Source: Leeuwenhoekiella nanhaiensis
Lineage (GTDB): Bacteria; Bacteroidota; Bacteroidia; Flavobacteriales; Flavobacteriaceae
Direction of reading: 5' to 3'
Length of the DNA stretch: 64,000 nt
NCBI RefSeq assembly: GCF_002744755.1
Contig: NZ_KZ319292.1
Span: forward strand, 62,001 to 126,000
Shown here one piece after another: positions 9,502 through 18,130 of this stretch. The number at the start of each line of letters is the position of its first letter. Within the stretch, counting starts at the first letter, position 1. A program made the translations under genes and the position numbers. The notes under the pieces were generated by a model. That model worked only from the letters and a program-made list of their open reading frames with translations, did not search any database and had not been told where the DNA came from.

Positions 9502-10908
9502 TTATTGATTGCTGACTTTTTTGAGTAAATCCTCCAGATCTTGTTTGGAATATAAATTGCCGCGTTTGATTACGGCAAATAAATCCTGAGTATGGTTTAT
9601 GTTTTCAAGCGGATTTGCATTGAGTAGCACCAAATCGGCTACGGCATCTGTCTGAATAAGCGGTTTGTCTTTTTTAAGGAAATCAGCGCCGTTTAAAGCT
9701 GAAGTTTGAAGAGCTTCCAAGGGAGTTAATCCGGCATCCACGAGAGCCTGCAATTCCTGATGTAAGGACTCGCCGGGATAGACATAGGAGTTGAAGGCAC
9801 CACAGTCTGAACCCGCTAGTAATTTTACTCCGTTACGGTGCAGGTCACCCGCCAGTTTTACAAAGGCCGAATCCAGATTTTTACGCATCACGACAAACTC
9901 AGGTGAGGCGTTTTTAGCGCTGTTGATACGCCCGCCGTAGGTTTTTTGAATTCCGGGACCCATATACTTTAAATAGGAATCGTCCGTATGATTCTCTTCA
10001 TCCAGATAGCTTAAGGTATGGCCAATATGCAGCGTGGGCACCACAAAAACATCCTGATCCTTTAGTGTCTTAAAGGTGTTTTGAGCGGTGGAGTCTGAGT
10101 AGGTCTGCATCACGCGGTCTAAAGACGACCAGAAACCGGCTTCACCAGTTTTCACCGCTTCGGTGATGGACTTTTCTTCGGCTGAGCAGCCTTTTAAGAC
10201 GTAGTACAAATGCTCCATCGCATCGATACCGGAGTTTACCGCCTCATCTACCGTGACGCTATAGGGCATATGGCCGCTGGTGATCATCCTGCGGGCTTCG
10301 GCTTTAGCGATAACCTCCAGGTAGTTTTCCGCAGAAATCGTGCTGTCGTAAATCTTTACAAAGTCTACATTGAGTTGTTGCAGGGAGTCTAAGGCGGCTT
10401 CTATTTCGGCTTCGCCGGAAACTTCAAGCGAACCCGCCCAGGTAGCACCGGGGCCGTCAATCTTAGGTCCAGAGGTGTAGATTTCGGGGCCGGTAAGAGC
10501 ACCGCTTTCAATTTGGCTTTGCCAATCCTGAACAGAACTTGTCAAATCACCGCCGGCGTCTCGAACGGTGGTAATACCGTTTGCGATATACAAATTGAGC
10601 AGGTTTTTATTTTCGGCAATTAAACTGTCGCCGCCCCTAAAATGCACATGATTGTCCCAAAGACCGGTCATCAGGTATTTTCCGGTGGCATCAAGGGTTT
10701 CTTTGGCTTCGATTTGAGCTGCTTCAGCCCTGTCTAACACCGTGATAATGCGGTCTCCTGTGATGTAGATAAATTGATTGGGATAAACACTGCCGCTCTC
10801 CAGATCAATTCGGTTTACATGGGCGATCACCAGATCTGCTTCCGGTTTCCTCGTTTTACACGAAATGAAGAACAGCACACCCAAAACAGCGGTAAGTATG
10901 AGTTTCAT
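9502..10908 (-). CDS. Amidohydrolase family lipoprotein
   Basis: A 468-residue amidohydrolase (imidazolonepropionase-like/prolidase-like branch) with a lipoprotein signal ending at FFISC (Cys17), so it is probably membrane-anchored in the periplasm or outer membrane. Metal-binding residues are seen in the HVH motif (His87, His89), the Lys/metal region around FVKIYD, the later His residues in SGHMPYS and HLYYV, and the Asp in AGSDCGAF. Members hydrolyse cyclic amides or dipeptides including Xaa-Pro, and the substrate is not predictable here. The C-terminal part returns to the small beta-sandwich formed with the N terminus (VADLVLLNANPLENI). Full length for the family. Confidence 0.88.
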   Translation of the reverse strand: MKLILTAVLGVLFFISCKTRKPEADLVIAHVNRIDLESGSVYPNQFIYITGDRIITVLDRAEAAQIEAKETLDATGKYLMTGLWDNHVHFRGGDSLIAENKNLLNLYIANGITTVRDAGGDLTSSVQDWQSQIESGALTGPEIYTSGPKIDGPGATWAGSLEVSGEAEIEAALDSLQQLNVDFVKIYDSTISAENYLEVIAKAEARRMITSGHMPYSVTVDEAVNSGIDAMEHLYYVLKGCSAEEKSITEAVKTGEAGFWSSLDRVMQTYSDSTAQNTFKTLKDQDVFVVPTLHIGHTLSYLDEENHTDDSYLKYMGPGIQKTYGGRINSAKNASPEFVVMRKNLDSAFVKLAGDLHRNGVKLLAGSDCGAFNSYVYPGESLHQELQALVDAGLTPLEALQTSALNGADFLKKDKPLIQTDAVADLVLLNANPLENINHTQDLFAVIKRGNLYSKQDLEDLLKKVSNQ

Positions 10909-10997
10909 AGCTTGATTTATTAAGTCTTCAATTTAGCTGATAATCTTCAGGTTTTAAAACCTTCTTTTGGTATTCCATTTTTCGGCTTTGCCCAAAC

Positions 10998-11026
10998 AAA
11001 AAAAGAGCCTCGTTAAAGGCTCTTTT
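10998..11026 (-). terminator. Intrinsic terminator of gnd
   Basis: A perfect 10-bp inverted repeat (AAAAGAGCCT at 11001-11010 and AGGCTCTTTT at 11017-11026, loop of 6) is followed on the minus strand by a run of T. It lies 20 bp after the gnd stop codon. Confidence 0.85.
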
Positions 11027-11045
11027 GTAAATGGATATCAAGAAA

Positions 11046-12458
11046 TTATTTTCCCCATTCGGTATGGAAAACCCCTTCGCGGTCTAGACGCTCGTAGGTG
11101 TGCGAACCGAAGTTATCGCGCTGCGCCTGAATAAGGTTTAGCGGCAAATGACTAGAGGTATAAGCCTCGAAATAGTTCAAGGAGTTTGAAAGTCCGGGAA
11201 CCGGAATTCCGCTGGTAGCAGCATATGCCACCAGTTCTCTAACAGAAGCCATCGTTTCCTGAACTTTAGGCACAAAAGAAGGCGCTAACAATAAGTTAGG
11301 CAGGTTCTTGTCTGCCAAATACGCTTCCGAAATGTTGTCTAACAAGCCTGAACGTATGATACAACCGGCTCTCCAGATTTTGGCAATCACAGACATGTCG
11401 AGATCGTACTCGTATTCTTTAGAAGCTTCGGCAAGCTGGTGCAAACCTTGCGCGTAAGCGATAATGAATGAGAAGTACAAAGCTTCTTCAGCCATCTCGA
11501 TGATTTTGTCTTTATCAATGGCTTTAGGCTCAGGACGGTCGTATAGTTTATCGGCAACAATACGCTCGTCTTTTAAGGCTGAAATCTCGCGCATACTTAC
11601 CGCGATATCTATGGTAGGAACGGGAATCCCAAGGTCCATCGCGTTTTGTGAGGTCCATTTACCGGTACCTTTTTGCTTGGCTTTATCAAGGATTTTATCG
11701 ATCAATCTCCCGTCACCCAGATCATCTTCCTGCTTGAATATTTCGGCAGTAATCTCCACTAAAAAGGATTGCAGACGCCCTTTATTCCACAGGTCATAAA
11801 CCTGATGCAATTCGTCATTGCTCAAACCAACCGACTTTCGCAGTAAATCATAAATCTCAGAAGTTAGTTGCATCATGCCGTACTCAATGCCATTGTGCAC
11901 CATTTTCACGTAGTTTCCGGCAGATTTGGGACCCAAATGTGCTACGCAAGGCTCGCCTTTAAAGTCGGCAGCTACAGCCTCAAAAATAGGTTTGATGTGT
12001 TCGTAAGCATCGGCGTCACCACCGGGCATAATACTTGGGCCTTTACGGGCACCTTCGGCACCACCGCTAACACCGGCTCCAAAGAAATTAATTCCTTTTT
12101 CCTTTAAATAGGCCTCACGACGGTCTGTATCGGTAAAGAACGAGTTTCCGCCATCAATGATAATATCACCCTTGTCCAGGTGGGGCAGCAGGCTCTCAAT
12201 AACCTGATCTACAATTTTCCCGGCAGGAACCAGGAGCATAATTTTTCGCGGAGCGGCAAGCGCCTCAGTAAAGGTTTTGATATCTGTAGAGGCATCTACT
12301 TTGTTTAGATCGCCACCTTCTTTTTTAAGGGCATCTACTTTTTCTGAGTCGAGGTCGTAGCCAAAGGCTTTAAAGTTGTTGTCTGCGACGTTCAAAATAA
12401 AATTGCGTCCCATTACTCCAAGACCAACCAGGCCAAAATCATAATCTTTATGCTCCAT
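11046..12458 (-). CDS. gnd: 6-phosphogluconate dehydrogenase, decarboxylating
   Basis: A 470-residue enzyme of normal length that oxidises and decarboxylates 6-phosphogluconate to ribulose 5-phosphate, with reduction of NADP (oxidative pentose phosphate pathway, cytoplasm). The dinucleotide-binding motif is GLVGLGVMGRN (residues 9-19). The substrate site includes GVSGGAEGARKGPSIMPGG and the catalytic Lys/His region PKSAGNYVKMVHNGIEYG. The C-terminal helical domain is complete, ending in a tail with DREGVFHTEWGK. It diverges from zwf and pgl across a 199-bp gap, so all three enzymes of the oxidative branch are clustered. An intrinsic terminator follows. Confidence 0.98.
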   Translation of the reverse strand: MEHKDYDFGLVGLGVMGRNFILNVADNNFKAFGYDLDSEKVDALKKEGGDLNKVDASTDIKTFTEALAAPRKIMLLVPAGKIVDQVIESLLPHLDKGDIIIDGGNSFFTDTDRREAYLKEKGINFFGAGVSGGAEGARKGPSIMPGGDADAYEHIKPIFEAVAADFKGEPCVAHLGPKSAGNYVKMVHNGIEYGMMQLTSEIYDLLRKSVGLSNDELHQVYDLWNKGRLQSFLVEITAEIFKQEDDLGDGRLIDKILDKAKQKGTGKWTSQNAMDLGIPVPTIDIAVSMREISALKDERIVADKLYDRPEPKAIDKDKIIEMAEEALYFSFIIAYAQGLHQLAEASKEYEYDLDMSVIAKIWRAGCIIRSGLLDNISEAYLADKNLPNLLLAPSFVPKVQETMASVRELVAYAATSGIPVPGLSNSLNYFEAYTSSHLPLNLIQAQRDNFGSHTYERLDREGVFHTEWGK

Positions 12459-12554
12459 AATAATTTGTTATTGTTCTTTTAAATTTGCACGCTAATGTTT
12501 TTATAAAGCCTCTGCTTTACGGGCAGGATACCTTATTTTTGTGAGCGTATAAGC

Positions 12555-12562
12555 CAAAATTA
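12555..12562 (-). promoter_or_regulatory. Candidate -7 element for gnd (TAATTTTG)
   Basis: In the gnd/zwf divergent gap the minus strand reads TAATTTTG, an exact TAnnTTTG match, 97 bp upstream of the gnd start codon. No convincing -33 TTG was found at 17-23 bp. No equally good box was seen for zwf. Confidence 0.35.
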
Positions 12563-12657
12563 AACGATAATAGTGACATGAAGTAGTTATAAATTATAAA
12601 CTCATGTTATTTTGACGCGAAGGCTTAACGCAAAAACTAAAAAACCAAACTAGTTCT

Positions 12658-14196
12658 ATGAATTCTACATCAAATCAGCTTCTGGTCATTTTTGGAGCTT
12701 CCGGAGATCTTACAGCGCGTAAACTGATACCTGCGCTCTATAACTTATATGCAGACGGTCACTTTCCCGAAAACTTTGTGGTTTTGGGGGCCAGCCGAAG
12801 CAACCTGAGCGATGAAGATTTTAGAAAGCGCGTGGTGTATGAAAGCGAATTCTTAAAAGATGAGGTGAAATCCCGAGATAAGGAGTTTATCAAGAAGTTT
12901 GCAGATATGATGTTCTATACTGATCTGGGTGACGATTACGATTCGGAATACAGCGGTCTTGCCAAGCGCATCAACGAATTGAATAGTGAGCATAAAACCG
13001 ATGATAATTTTACGTTTTACCTATCCACTCCACCCAGTTTGTACGAACCTATTGCCAAAAACCTGTACGATCAGGGATTGACCAAAGGAAGTGGTAGCGA
13101 TAAAGGTTTTAGACGTATTGTGGTCGAAAAACCTTTTGGGTATAGCTTAGAAACGGCAAAAGAGCTTAATGCCGGATTGCAGAAATACTTCAAAGAGCGC
13201 CAGATTTATCGAATAGATCATTATTTGGGTAAGGAAACCGTGCAAAACCTGATGGTTACCCGTTTTTCAAATTCTATTTTTGAGCCGCTCTGGAACCGGA
13301 ATTACATTCACCACGTAGAAATCACCAATGCCGAAACGGTAGGGGTAGAGAAACGCGGTGGCTATTATGATAAATCAGGAGCCTTGCGCGATATGTTTCA
13401 AAGTCACCTGTTGCAGATCGTGTCGCTGATTGTGATGGAACCACCTATCAACGCATCGGCTGAAGAGATTCATAACGAGAAAGTAAAAGCTCTGAAATCC
13501 CTGCGCATTATGCGGGATGAAAAAGAACTTTTTGACCATACGATGAAAGGGCAGTATATCGCTTCAAGTATTAATGGTAAACGCGTGAAAGGATACCGGG
13601 AAGAAGAAGGCGTTGATCCCGAATCGAAGACCGAAACCTATGCGGCGGTTAAGTTTTTTGTAGACAACTGGCGTTGGAAGGACGTTCCGTTTTACGTGCG
13701 GACTGCTAAGCGTATGCCTACCAAGGTAACGGAAGTGGTGATTCACTTTAAGACTCAACACCATCAGGTATTTAAGAATCAGGACATCAACAATAAAGAC
13801 AACAAACTCATCATCCGCATTCAGCCTGATGAAGGTATTTTGATCAAATTTGGTGTAAAAGTACCCGGGCAGGGCTTTAAAGTAGAGCGCGCCAATCTCG
13901 ACTTTTACTACAGCAGCCTGAGCGATAATAATATTATGGATGCCTACGAGCGTTTGCTACTCGATGCGATGCAGGGTGATACCACTCTTTATGCGCGTGC
14001 TGATGAGGTCGAGGCGGCCTGGGCATTTGTAGACCCTATTTTAGAATACTGGGCTAAGGATGTTAATGTAAACACCTACGGATATCCTGCAGGAACCTGG
14101 GGACCTAAAAACTCAGACGATCTTATTGAAGATGCTAACGGCTGGCGCAATCCCGGCGAGTTACTTACCGATGAGACAGGATACTGCATCATTTAG
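12658..14196 (+). CDS. zwf: Glucose-6-phosphate 1-dehydrogenase
   Basis: A 512-residue enzyme that oxidises glucose 6-phosphate to 6-phosphogluconolactone, the first step of the oxidative pentose phosphate pathway. The nucleotide-binding motif GASGDLTARKL starts at residue 13. The active-site signature RIDHYLGKE spans residues 185-193 with the substrate-binding Lys192. The EKPFGY segment and the C-terminal DAMQGD region are also present. Length is normal. It is followed by pgl after a 181-bp repeat-bearing gap and diverges from gnd. Cytoplasmic. Confidence 0.98.
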   Translation: MNSTSNQLLVIFGASGDLTARKLIPALYNLYADGHFPENFVVLGASRSNLSDEDFRKRVVYESEFLKDEVKSRDKEFIKKFADMMFYTDLGDDYDSEYSGLAKRINELNSEHKTDDNFTFYLSTPPSLYEPIAKNLYDQGLTKGSGSDKGFRRIVVEKPFGYSLETAKELNAGLQKYFKERQIYRIDHYLGKETVQNLMVTRFSNSIFEPLWNRNYIHHVEITNAETVGVEKRGGYYDKSGALRDMFQSHLLQIVSLIVMEPPINASAEEIHNEKVKALKSLRIMRDEKELFDHTMKGQYIASSINGKRVKGYREEEGVDPESKTETYAAVKFFVDNWRWKDVPFYVRTAKRMPTKVTEVVIHFKTQHHQVFKNQDINNKDNKLIIRIQPDEGILIKFGVKVPGQGFKVERANLDFYYSSLSDNNIMDAYERLLLDAMQGDTTLYARADEVEAAWAFVDPILEYWAKDVNVNTYGYPAGTWGPKNSDDLIEDANGWRNPGELLTDETGYCII

Positions 14197-14377
14197 AACG
14201 TTATTTGTTAATGGTTAAATGGTGGTTGGTAGCGGGTAAAAAGTAAGTGGTTAGAGGTAAAAGGTAAGAAGTAAGAAGGTTATTTAGTTATTTTAAAACC
14301 GCAAACCGCAAACCGCAAACCGCAAACCGCAAACCGCAAACGGAAAACCCTTGTTAATTTTAAATTTTGAGTTAAAG
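14197..14377. other. Low-complexity gap between zwf and pgl
   Basis: The gap is made of purine-rich, self-similar sequence on the plus strand (GGTAAAAAGTAAGTGG, then AGGTAAAAGGTAAGAAG) followed by a tandem heptamer array. No gene or promoter box was recognised. Similar simple sequence often marks insertion scars around small mobile genes in flavobacteria (inference). Confidence 0.6.
14296..14340 (+). repeat. Tandem heptamer AAACCGC, six perfect copies
   Basis: Six exact copies of AAACCGC occupy 14296-14337, with a seventh that breaks off after AAAC (the array runs into CGG at 14341). The array ends about 37 bp upstream of the pgl start codon, so a change of copy number would alter the spacing in front of pgl. 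Confidence 0.97.
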
Positions 14378-15091
14378 ATGGAATTACGCATAAAAGATAC
14401 AAAACAACAAGTAGCTGAGGATTTTTCAGCATTTTTTAAGGAGCGTTGCGCTACTGGAGAGCCGGTGCATATTGCGCTTTCGGGAGGAAGTACGCCTAAA
14501 ATTGTTTTTGATCAGCTCGCATCAGAATTTGGTAAGGATATCGACTGGTCTCAGGTGTATTTATATTGGGGCGATGAGCGTTGCGTGCCGCCTACCGATG
14601 AAGAGAGTAACTATAAAATGACTGTAGATCATTTGTTGTCGAAAATTGAAATACCAAAGACCAATATTTACCGGGTGAAGGGGGAGAATGATCCCGAAGA
14701 AGAGGCTAAGCGTTATAGCGAGGTGTTGCAGGAAAACATCCTAACAGCAAACGGAATCCCGTGTTTTGATTTGGTGATTTTAGGAATGGGTGATGATGGG
14801 CATACGGCTTCTATCTTTCCGCATCAGATCGCATTGTGGGATATGCCCGAAAACTGTAGGGTAGCCACTCATCCCGATAGTGGTCAAAAAAGGGTAACCA
14901 TCACCGGAAAAGTAATTAATAATGCTAAAACCGTAGCTTTTTTAGTTACCGGAGCGGGCAAAGCCGAAAAGGTTTCTGCAATTATTAATGAGACTGAAGA
15001 TTATAAGCAGTATCCGGCCAGCCTGGTAGCGCCTAAAAGCAACGAATTGATCTGGTTTTTAGATCAGGATGCCGCAGCTGGCCTGGAGTAA
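14378..15091 (+). CDS. pgl: 6-phosphogluconolactonase
   Basis: A 237-residue protein from the ATG at 14378, which gives the normal N terminus MELRIKD. A longer reading from a TTG at 14351 adds nine residues with no family support, so I prefer the ATG. It hydrolyses 6-phosphogluconolactone to 6-phosphogluconate. Signature segments are ALSGGSTPK near the N terminus, YWGDERCVPPTDEESNY, the DLVILGMGDDGHTASIFP block and the C-terminal TGAGKAEKV. It is the DevB/SOL type. It follows zwf on the same strand, and a bidirectional hairpin terminator closes the unit. Confidence 0.95.
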   Translation: MELRIKDTKQQVAEDFSAFFKERCATGEPVHIALSGGSTPKIVFDQLASEFGKDIDWSQVYLYWGDERCVPPTDEESNYKMTVDHLLSKIEIPKTNIYRVKGENDPEEEAKRYSEVLQENILTANGIPCFDLVILGMGDDGHTASIFPHQIALWDMPENCRVATHPDSGQKRVTITGKVINNAKTVAFLVTGAGKAEKVSAIINETEDYKQYPASLVAPKSNELIWFLDQDAAAGLE

Positions 15092-15120
15092 GCATAGAAA
15101 GCTTGTGCTACAATTTAAAA

Positions 15121-15155
15121 AGGATGTCAGTTATTTGAGCTGACATCCTTTTTTT
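15121..15155 (+). terminator. Bidirectional terminator between pgl and esterase genes
   Basis: A perfect 10-bp stem (AGGATGTCAG at 15121-15130 with CTGACATCCT at 15140-15149) is followed by T6 on the plus strand and preceded by A5, so it can work for both convergent genes. The stop codon of the minus-strand esterase gene lies in its T tract. Confidence 0.9.
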
Positions 15156-16017
15156 AATTTTCAGAACCCTGAAAAATGCTTTGAAGATAAATGCCATCCT
15201 CTTCAAACAGACTTGTAATCCCATTATAAAATGCGATGATAGAAACTGAACTGTGAGTTTCGTTTTCAAAATATTCAAGTTTTGCGGGTAGGGGGTCTTC
15301 GCATTTTTGATTTAAGGATTCAAACCATCTTACGTGCCGGTCCCGGTTTCTGACGTTGCGCTTGCCCCAGTTGGCTGTAGCGATATAGATAAACCGGTTA
15401 AAGGAGTTGGGCGTAACCTGTTCAATCTTAGCATCCATCGTTTCAGCATCCCAGGTGCCAAAGCTGGGATCTACCGCGATAAAACCATTAAAGCGACTTT
15501 CTTCCTGCATATAGGCATGTGCTGCGAGCAGGCCGCCTAAAGAGTGACCAAAAAGAACGCGGTTAGCATTGGTTCTGAATTTTTGATCCAGCTCCGGGAT
15601 GAGTTCGTTTTCCAGAAAGCTTAAAAATGCTGCTCCGCCGCCGGTATCATTGGGTCTTGTGGTGATGACTTTATCGGGCGTAAAGTCTCTGCGTCGGTTG
15701 ATATTTTCAATACCTACCACGATCATTTCAGGGATACAAAGATTGCGGGTAGAAGCCGAACTCAGATACTGCACCATACCAGAAAGGGGCCTGAAATGCG
15801 TATTTCCGTCCAGTACAATAAGCAGCGGATAGGTTTTGTCTGCGGCGCTATCGTCATTATACGATTCCGGCAGGCTTACCGTATAGATGCGGTCTTCGTT
15901 TAAGGTTTTGGAGTAAAATGTATAGGAGGTACCTAGATATATATTGCGAGTTTCCTGTGCAGAAAGATTGTGGAACACAACGCTTAAGAGGAAAAAGATA
16001 ATTAGACTTGTTCTCAT
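15154..16017 (-). CDS. Secreted alpha/beta-hydrolase, Fes/IroE-like esterase
   Basis: A 287-residue protein with a signal peptide (cleavage near HNLSAQ). It belongs to the esterase D/Fes-like alpha/beta-hydrolases (COG2819 type). Visible parts are YPLLIVLDGNTHF, the nucleophile elbow FGHSLGGLLAA with Ser159, and the late catalytic His in ETHSSV. Relatives include enterochelin-hydrolysing and general carboxylic esterases; no siderophore gene is next to it, so a specific substrate is not supported. It is convergent with pgl and upstream of it lies a 257-bp gap (16018-16274) in which I see no gene. Confidence 0.85.
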   Translation of the reverse strand: MRTSLIIFFLLSVVFHNLSAQETRNIYLGTSYTFYSKTLNEDRIYTVSLPESYNDDSAADKTYPLLIVLDGNTHFRPLSGMVQYLSSASTRNLCIPEMIVVGIENINRRRDFTPDKVITTRPNDTGGGAAFLSFLENELIPELDQKFRTNANRVLFGHSLGGLLAAHAYMQEESRFNGFIAVDPSFGTWDAETMDAKIEQVTPNSFNRFIYIATANWGKRNVRNRDRHVRWFESLNQKCEDPLPAKLEYFENETHSSVSIIAFYNGITSLFEEDGIYLQSIFQGSEN

Positions 16018-16274
16018 TAAAATTGGCTTTGAAGTTTAAAATAACCTTGATTACCGGTAAAAATGAGATTTCTGATTAAATGTCAGCGTAATTTTGAATG
16101 GAAACTTTCTAAATGCTAATGATTTAGATTTATGAATTGTTCTTTAGCCAGCACTCCCTTTTAAAAAAGCGTTTCCCTATTTGCCTCAGGTACTCCTTTT
16201 TTTATTGAGGTGTTAATTGACCTTTTTCCTGTGACAGATTCTCAATAATTTTTAAAATTTTGCTGCAGCACTAC

Positions 16275-16754
16275 TCAACTCGTCATTGCCGATTTTTTAT
16301 TTAAGACGCTATCTATCCTTCTCTTGTTTTCCTGTTGCAATAAGGAAGGATAAAAATTAAGTAGAACGTTCGGAATCATCATTGCAAATGCGAAAAGTAT
16401 TCCAGTGGTTACGCCTTTATAAATCGCAACAAGAGCTACAAATGTGAAGCCAATAAGATGACTTATTTCGGAAAGGGTCATTTCCTTTCTAATTTCGTTC
16501 AAATCAGTATTTCTATTATGCAGTTTTAGTTTCTGGTTAAAAAATCTGAAAAAGGTATTTTTTACGATCCATTTGAAGTATTGAATCCCGATTTTTCTAT
16601 TCAGCTTTTGACTCCTAATAAAATTGAGATTTGATAACTTTTTGTAGTATTTCGTTTTCATCAGAATAGCATTAAGTGCCATCCCTACGATCCAGGAAAT
16701 AAATGACATCGATATTCCAAAGGTGAACCCCAATACTAGATTTTTAAGAATCAT
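16275..16754 (-). CDS. Small CrtO-like integral membrane protein
   Basis: A 159-residue membrane protein. I chose the ATG at 16754 because the longer frame to 16871 would overlap the end of the mscS gene and its extra 39 residues are basic and featureless. It has one or two hydrophobic segments at about residues 4-30 and two near 100-135. The middle is basic (YFKWIVKNTFFRFF), followed by SEISHLIGF and MMIPNVLLNFYPSLLQQENKRR. This layout and these segments resemble the CrtO family (glycosyl-diaponeurosporenoate acyltransferase of Staphylococcus and its uncharacterised relatives). No carotenoid gene is nearby, so only a loose family call is justified. It begins 25 bp after the mscS stop and may be co-transcribed. 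Confidence 0.5.
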   Translation of the reverse strand: MILKNLVLGFTFGISMSFISWIVGMALNAILMKTKYYKKLSNLNFIRSQKLNRKIGIQYFKWIVKNTFFRFFNQKLKLHNRNTDLNEIRKEMTLSEISHLIGFTFVALVAIYKGVTTGILFAFAMMIPNVLLNFYPSLLQQENKRRIDSVLNKKSAMTS

Positions 16755-16779
16755 TTTATTTTGATTTAATCTTAAGATC

Positions 16780-17889
16780 TTAATTTTCCTTTCTAAGCAA
16801 ATCAGACTTTCCCGGATCATTTTTCTGCTGAGACGGAGTTTTGGAGCCCGGTTCCGCCTGTATTTCAACACGCGTACGGGGAAGGCTATCCGGATAATTT
16901 TCCTGAATAAAAACCACCAGTTTTTCGCGCACCAAAACCCTTAAATCCCAGGCAGTAGGGGAGTCTTTGGCACTCATAAGCGCACGGGATTCAACCATTT
17001 CGTTATTGGCATCAGTGACCTGTAAGACATTGACCTCTCCATCCCAAAGATCGGTATTTTCCAGAATTCGGGTCAGTTCCGCACGCAGTGCATCAAAGGG
17101 AACTTTATAGTCCGTGTAAATAAAAACGGTACCCAAAATATCTGACGAGTTACGTGTCCAGTTTTGAAAAGGTTTTTCAATAAAATAGGTGGTAGGTAAT
17201 ACAAGACGACGCTTATCCCAGATTTTAACCACCACATAGGTGAGGTAAATCTCTTCAATACGGCCCCATTCGCCCTCAACCACCACGACGTCATCAATAC
17301 GTATGGGCTGCGTAAACGCAATCTGTATACCGGCCATCAGAGTTCCTAGAGCTTTCTGAGCCGCAAAACCAATGATAATACCCGCAATACCGGCAGAGGT
17401 AAGCATGCTTACACCAATAGAGCGTATGCTGTCAAAACTCATTAAAGCAATACTTACGGCAAACAAAATAATTAGAAAGATGAGCACACGCTCTAAAACA
17501 TTGAACTGGGTGTACACCTTTCGCGCATGTATGTTATCTGTAGCGCTCATATCGTATTTGGTGAGTATATGTCTTTTAAAAGCCTTGATGATCACGATTA
17601 GAGCCCAGGTGATACTTAAAATAAAGAGGAGCGTGCTCGAGTGGGAAAGTACGCGTTCATCAATAATACTTAAAACTTCATCATTCGTTTTTATAATGCG
17701 CAAAATCAGAGCAAGCATAAACAGGGCAAGTGGTATCCTGATTTTTCCGGCAAAATTGAGCGGCAGCATAGTTTTAGGACTTTTGCCCAATTTGCGAAGT
17801 ACAAAAAAGAGAACTGTAAAGGCTACCAGTCCGCAAGCAAGGGTAATCAATAAAAAAACCGATGTCTGAGAGTCTATCGTGTTGATCAT
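16780..17889 (-). CDS. MscS family mechanosensitive ion channel
   Basis: A 369-residue inner-membrane protein. It has about four or five transmembrane segments in the first 190 residues, the last being the pore-lining helix GIAGIIIGFAAQKALGTLMAG. This is followed by the beta domain IRIDDVVVVEGEWGRIEEI, with the conserved YFIEKPFQNWTR stretch. A polar C-terminal tail ends in a Lys/Glu-rich segment. MscS channels open under membrane tension and release solutes at hypo-osmotic shock. The gene diverges from the GH43 lipoprotein gene across 241-bp (17890-18130). Confidence 0.92.
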   Translation of the reverse strand: MINTIDSQTSVFLLITLACGLVAFTVLFFVLRKLGKSPKTMLPLNFAGKIRIPLALFMLALILRIIKTNDEVLSIIDERVLSHSSTLLFILSITWALIVIIKAFKRHILTKYDMSATDNIHARKVYTQFNVLERVLIFLIILFAVSIALMSFDSIRSIGVSMLTSAGIAGIIIGFAAQKALGTLMAGIQIAFTQPIRIDDVVVVEGEWGRIEEIYLTYVVVKIWDKRRLVLPTTYFIEKPFQNWTRNSSDILGTVFIYTDYKVPFDALRAELTRILENTDLWDGEVNVLQVTDANNEMVESRALMSAKDSPTAWDLRVLVREKLVVFIQENYPDSLPRTRVEIQAEPGSKTPSQQKNDPGKSDLLRKEN

Positions 17890-18065
17890 AATCTGGGTAT
17901 TTCTCTAAAGCTAAAAGAAGAAACCGGAGTATTCGTTAATAAAACTTAAAACTTTTAAAATGAGTGAACTACAACGTTGGTAAATGTAAAATCGGGTTTT
18001 TATTTTAAGCGTTTAACCCTAACTTTTTAGGCGTAATCAGAAGGAAAAGACAAAATTTTATTTTA

Positions 18066-18084
18066 AAATGTAAAAAATACATTT
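18066..18084. promoter_or_regulatory. Inverted repeat AAATGTA-N5-TACATTT upstream of GH43 gene
   Basis: A perfect 7-bp inverted repeat with a 5-bp A-only spacer lies 47 bp before the GH43 start at 18131. Its right half TACATTTA matches the -7 consensus TAnnTTTG at seven of eight positions, so it may be a promoter/operator, but the region is AT-rich and chance is possible. Confidence 0.3.
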
Positions 18085-18130
18085 ATTTTTAGTTAATTTG
18101 TTTTTCAGCACATTATTCAAACGCTTTATT

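Noticed and set aside
16755-16871. Longer start for the CrtO-like protein
   Set aside because: It would overlap the end of the mscS gene and add basic residues with no family support; the ATG at 16754 is cleaner.
18016-18022. ACCCTAA box upstream of the bimodular GH43 gene
   Set aside because: Only a single half-box; no second box at 22 bp and no GGAAACTTGTAA.
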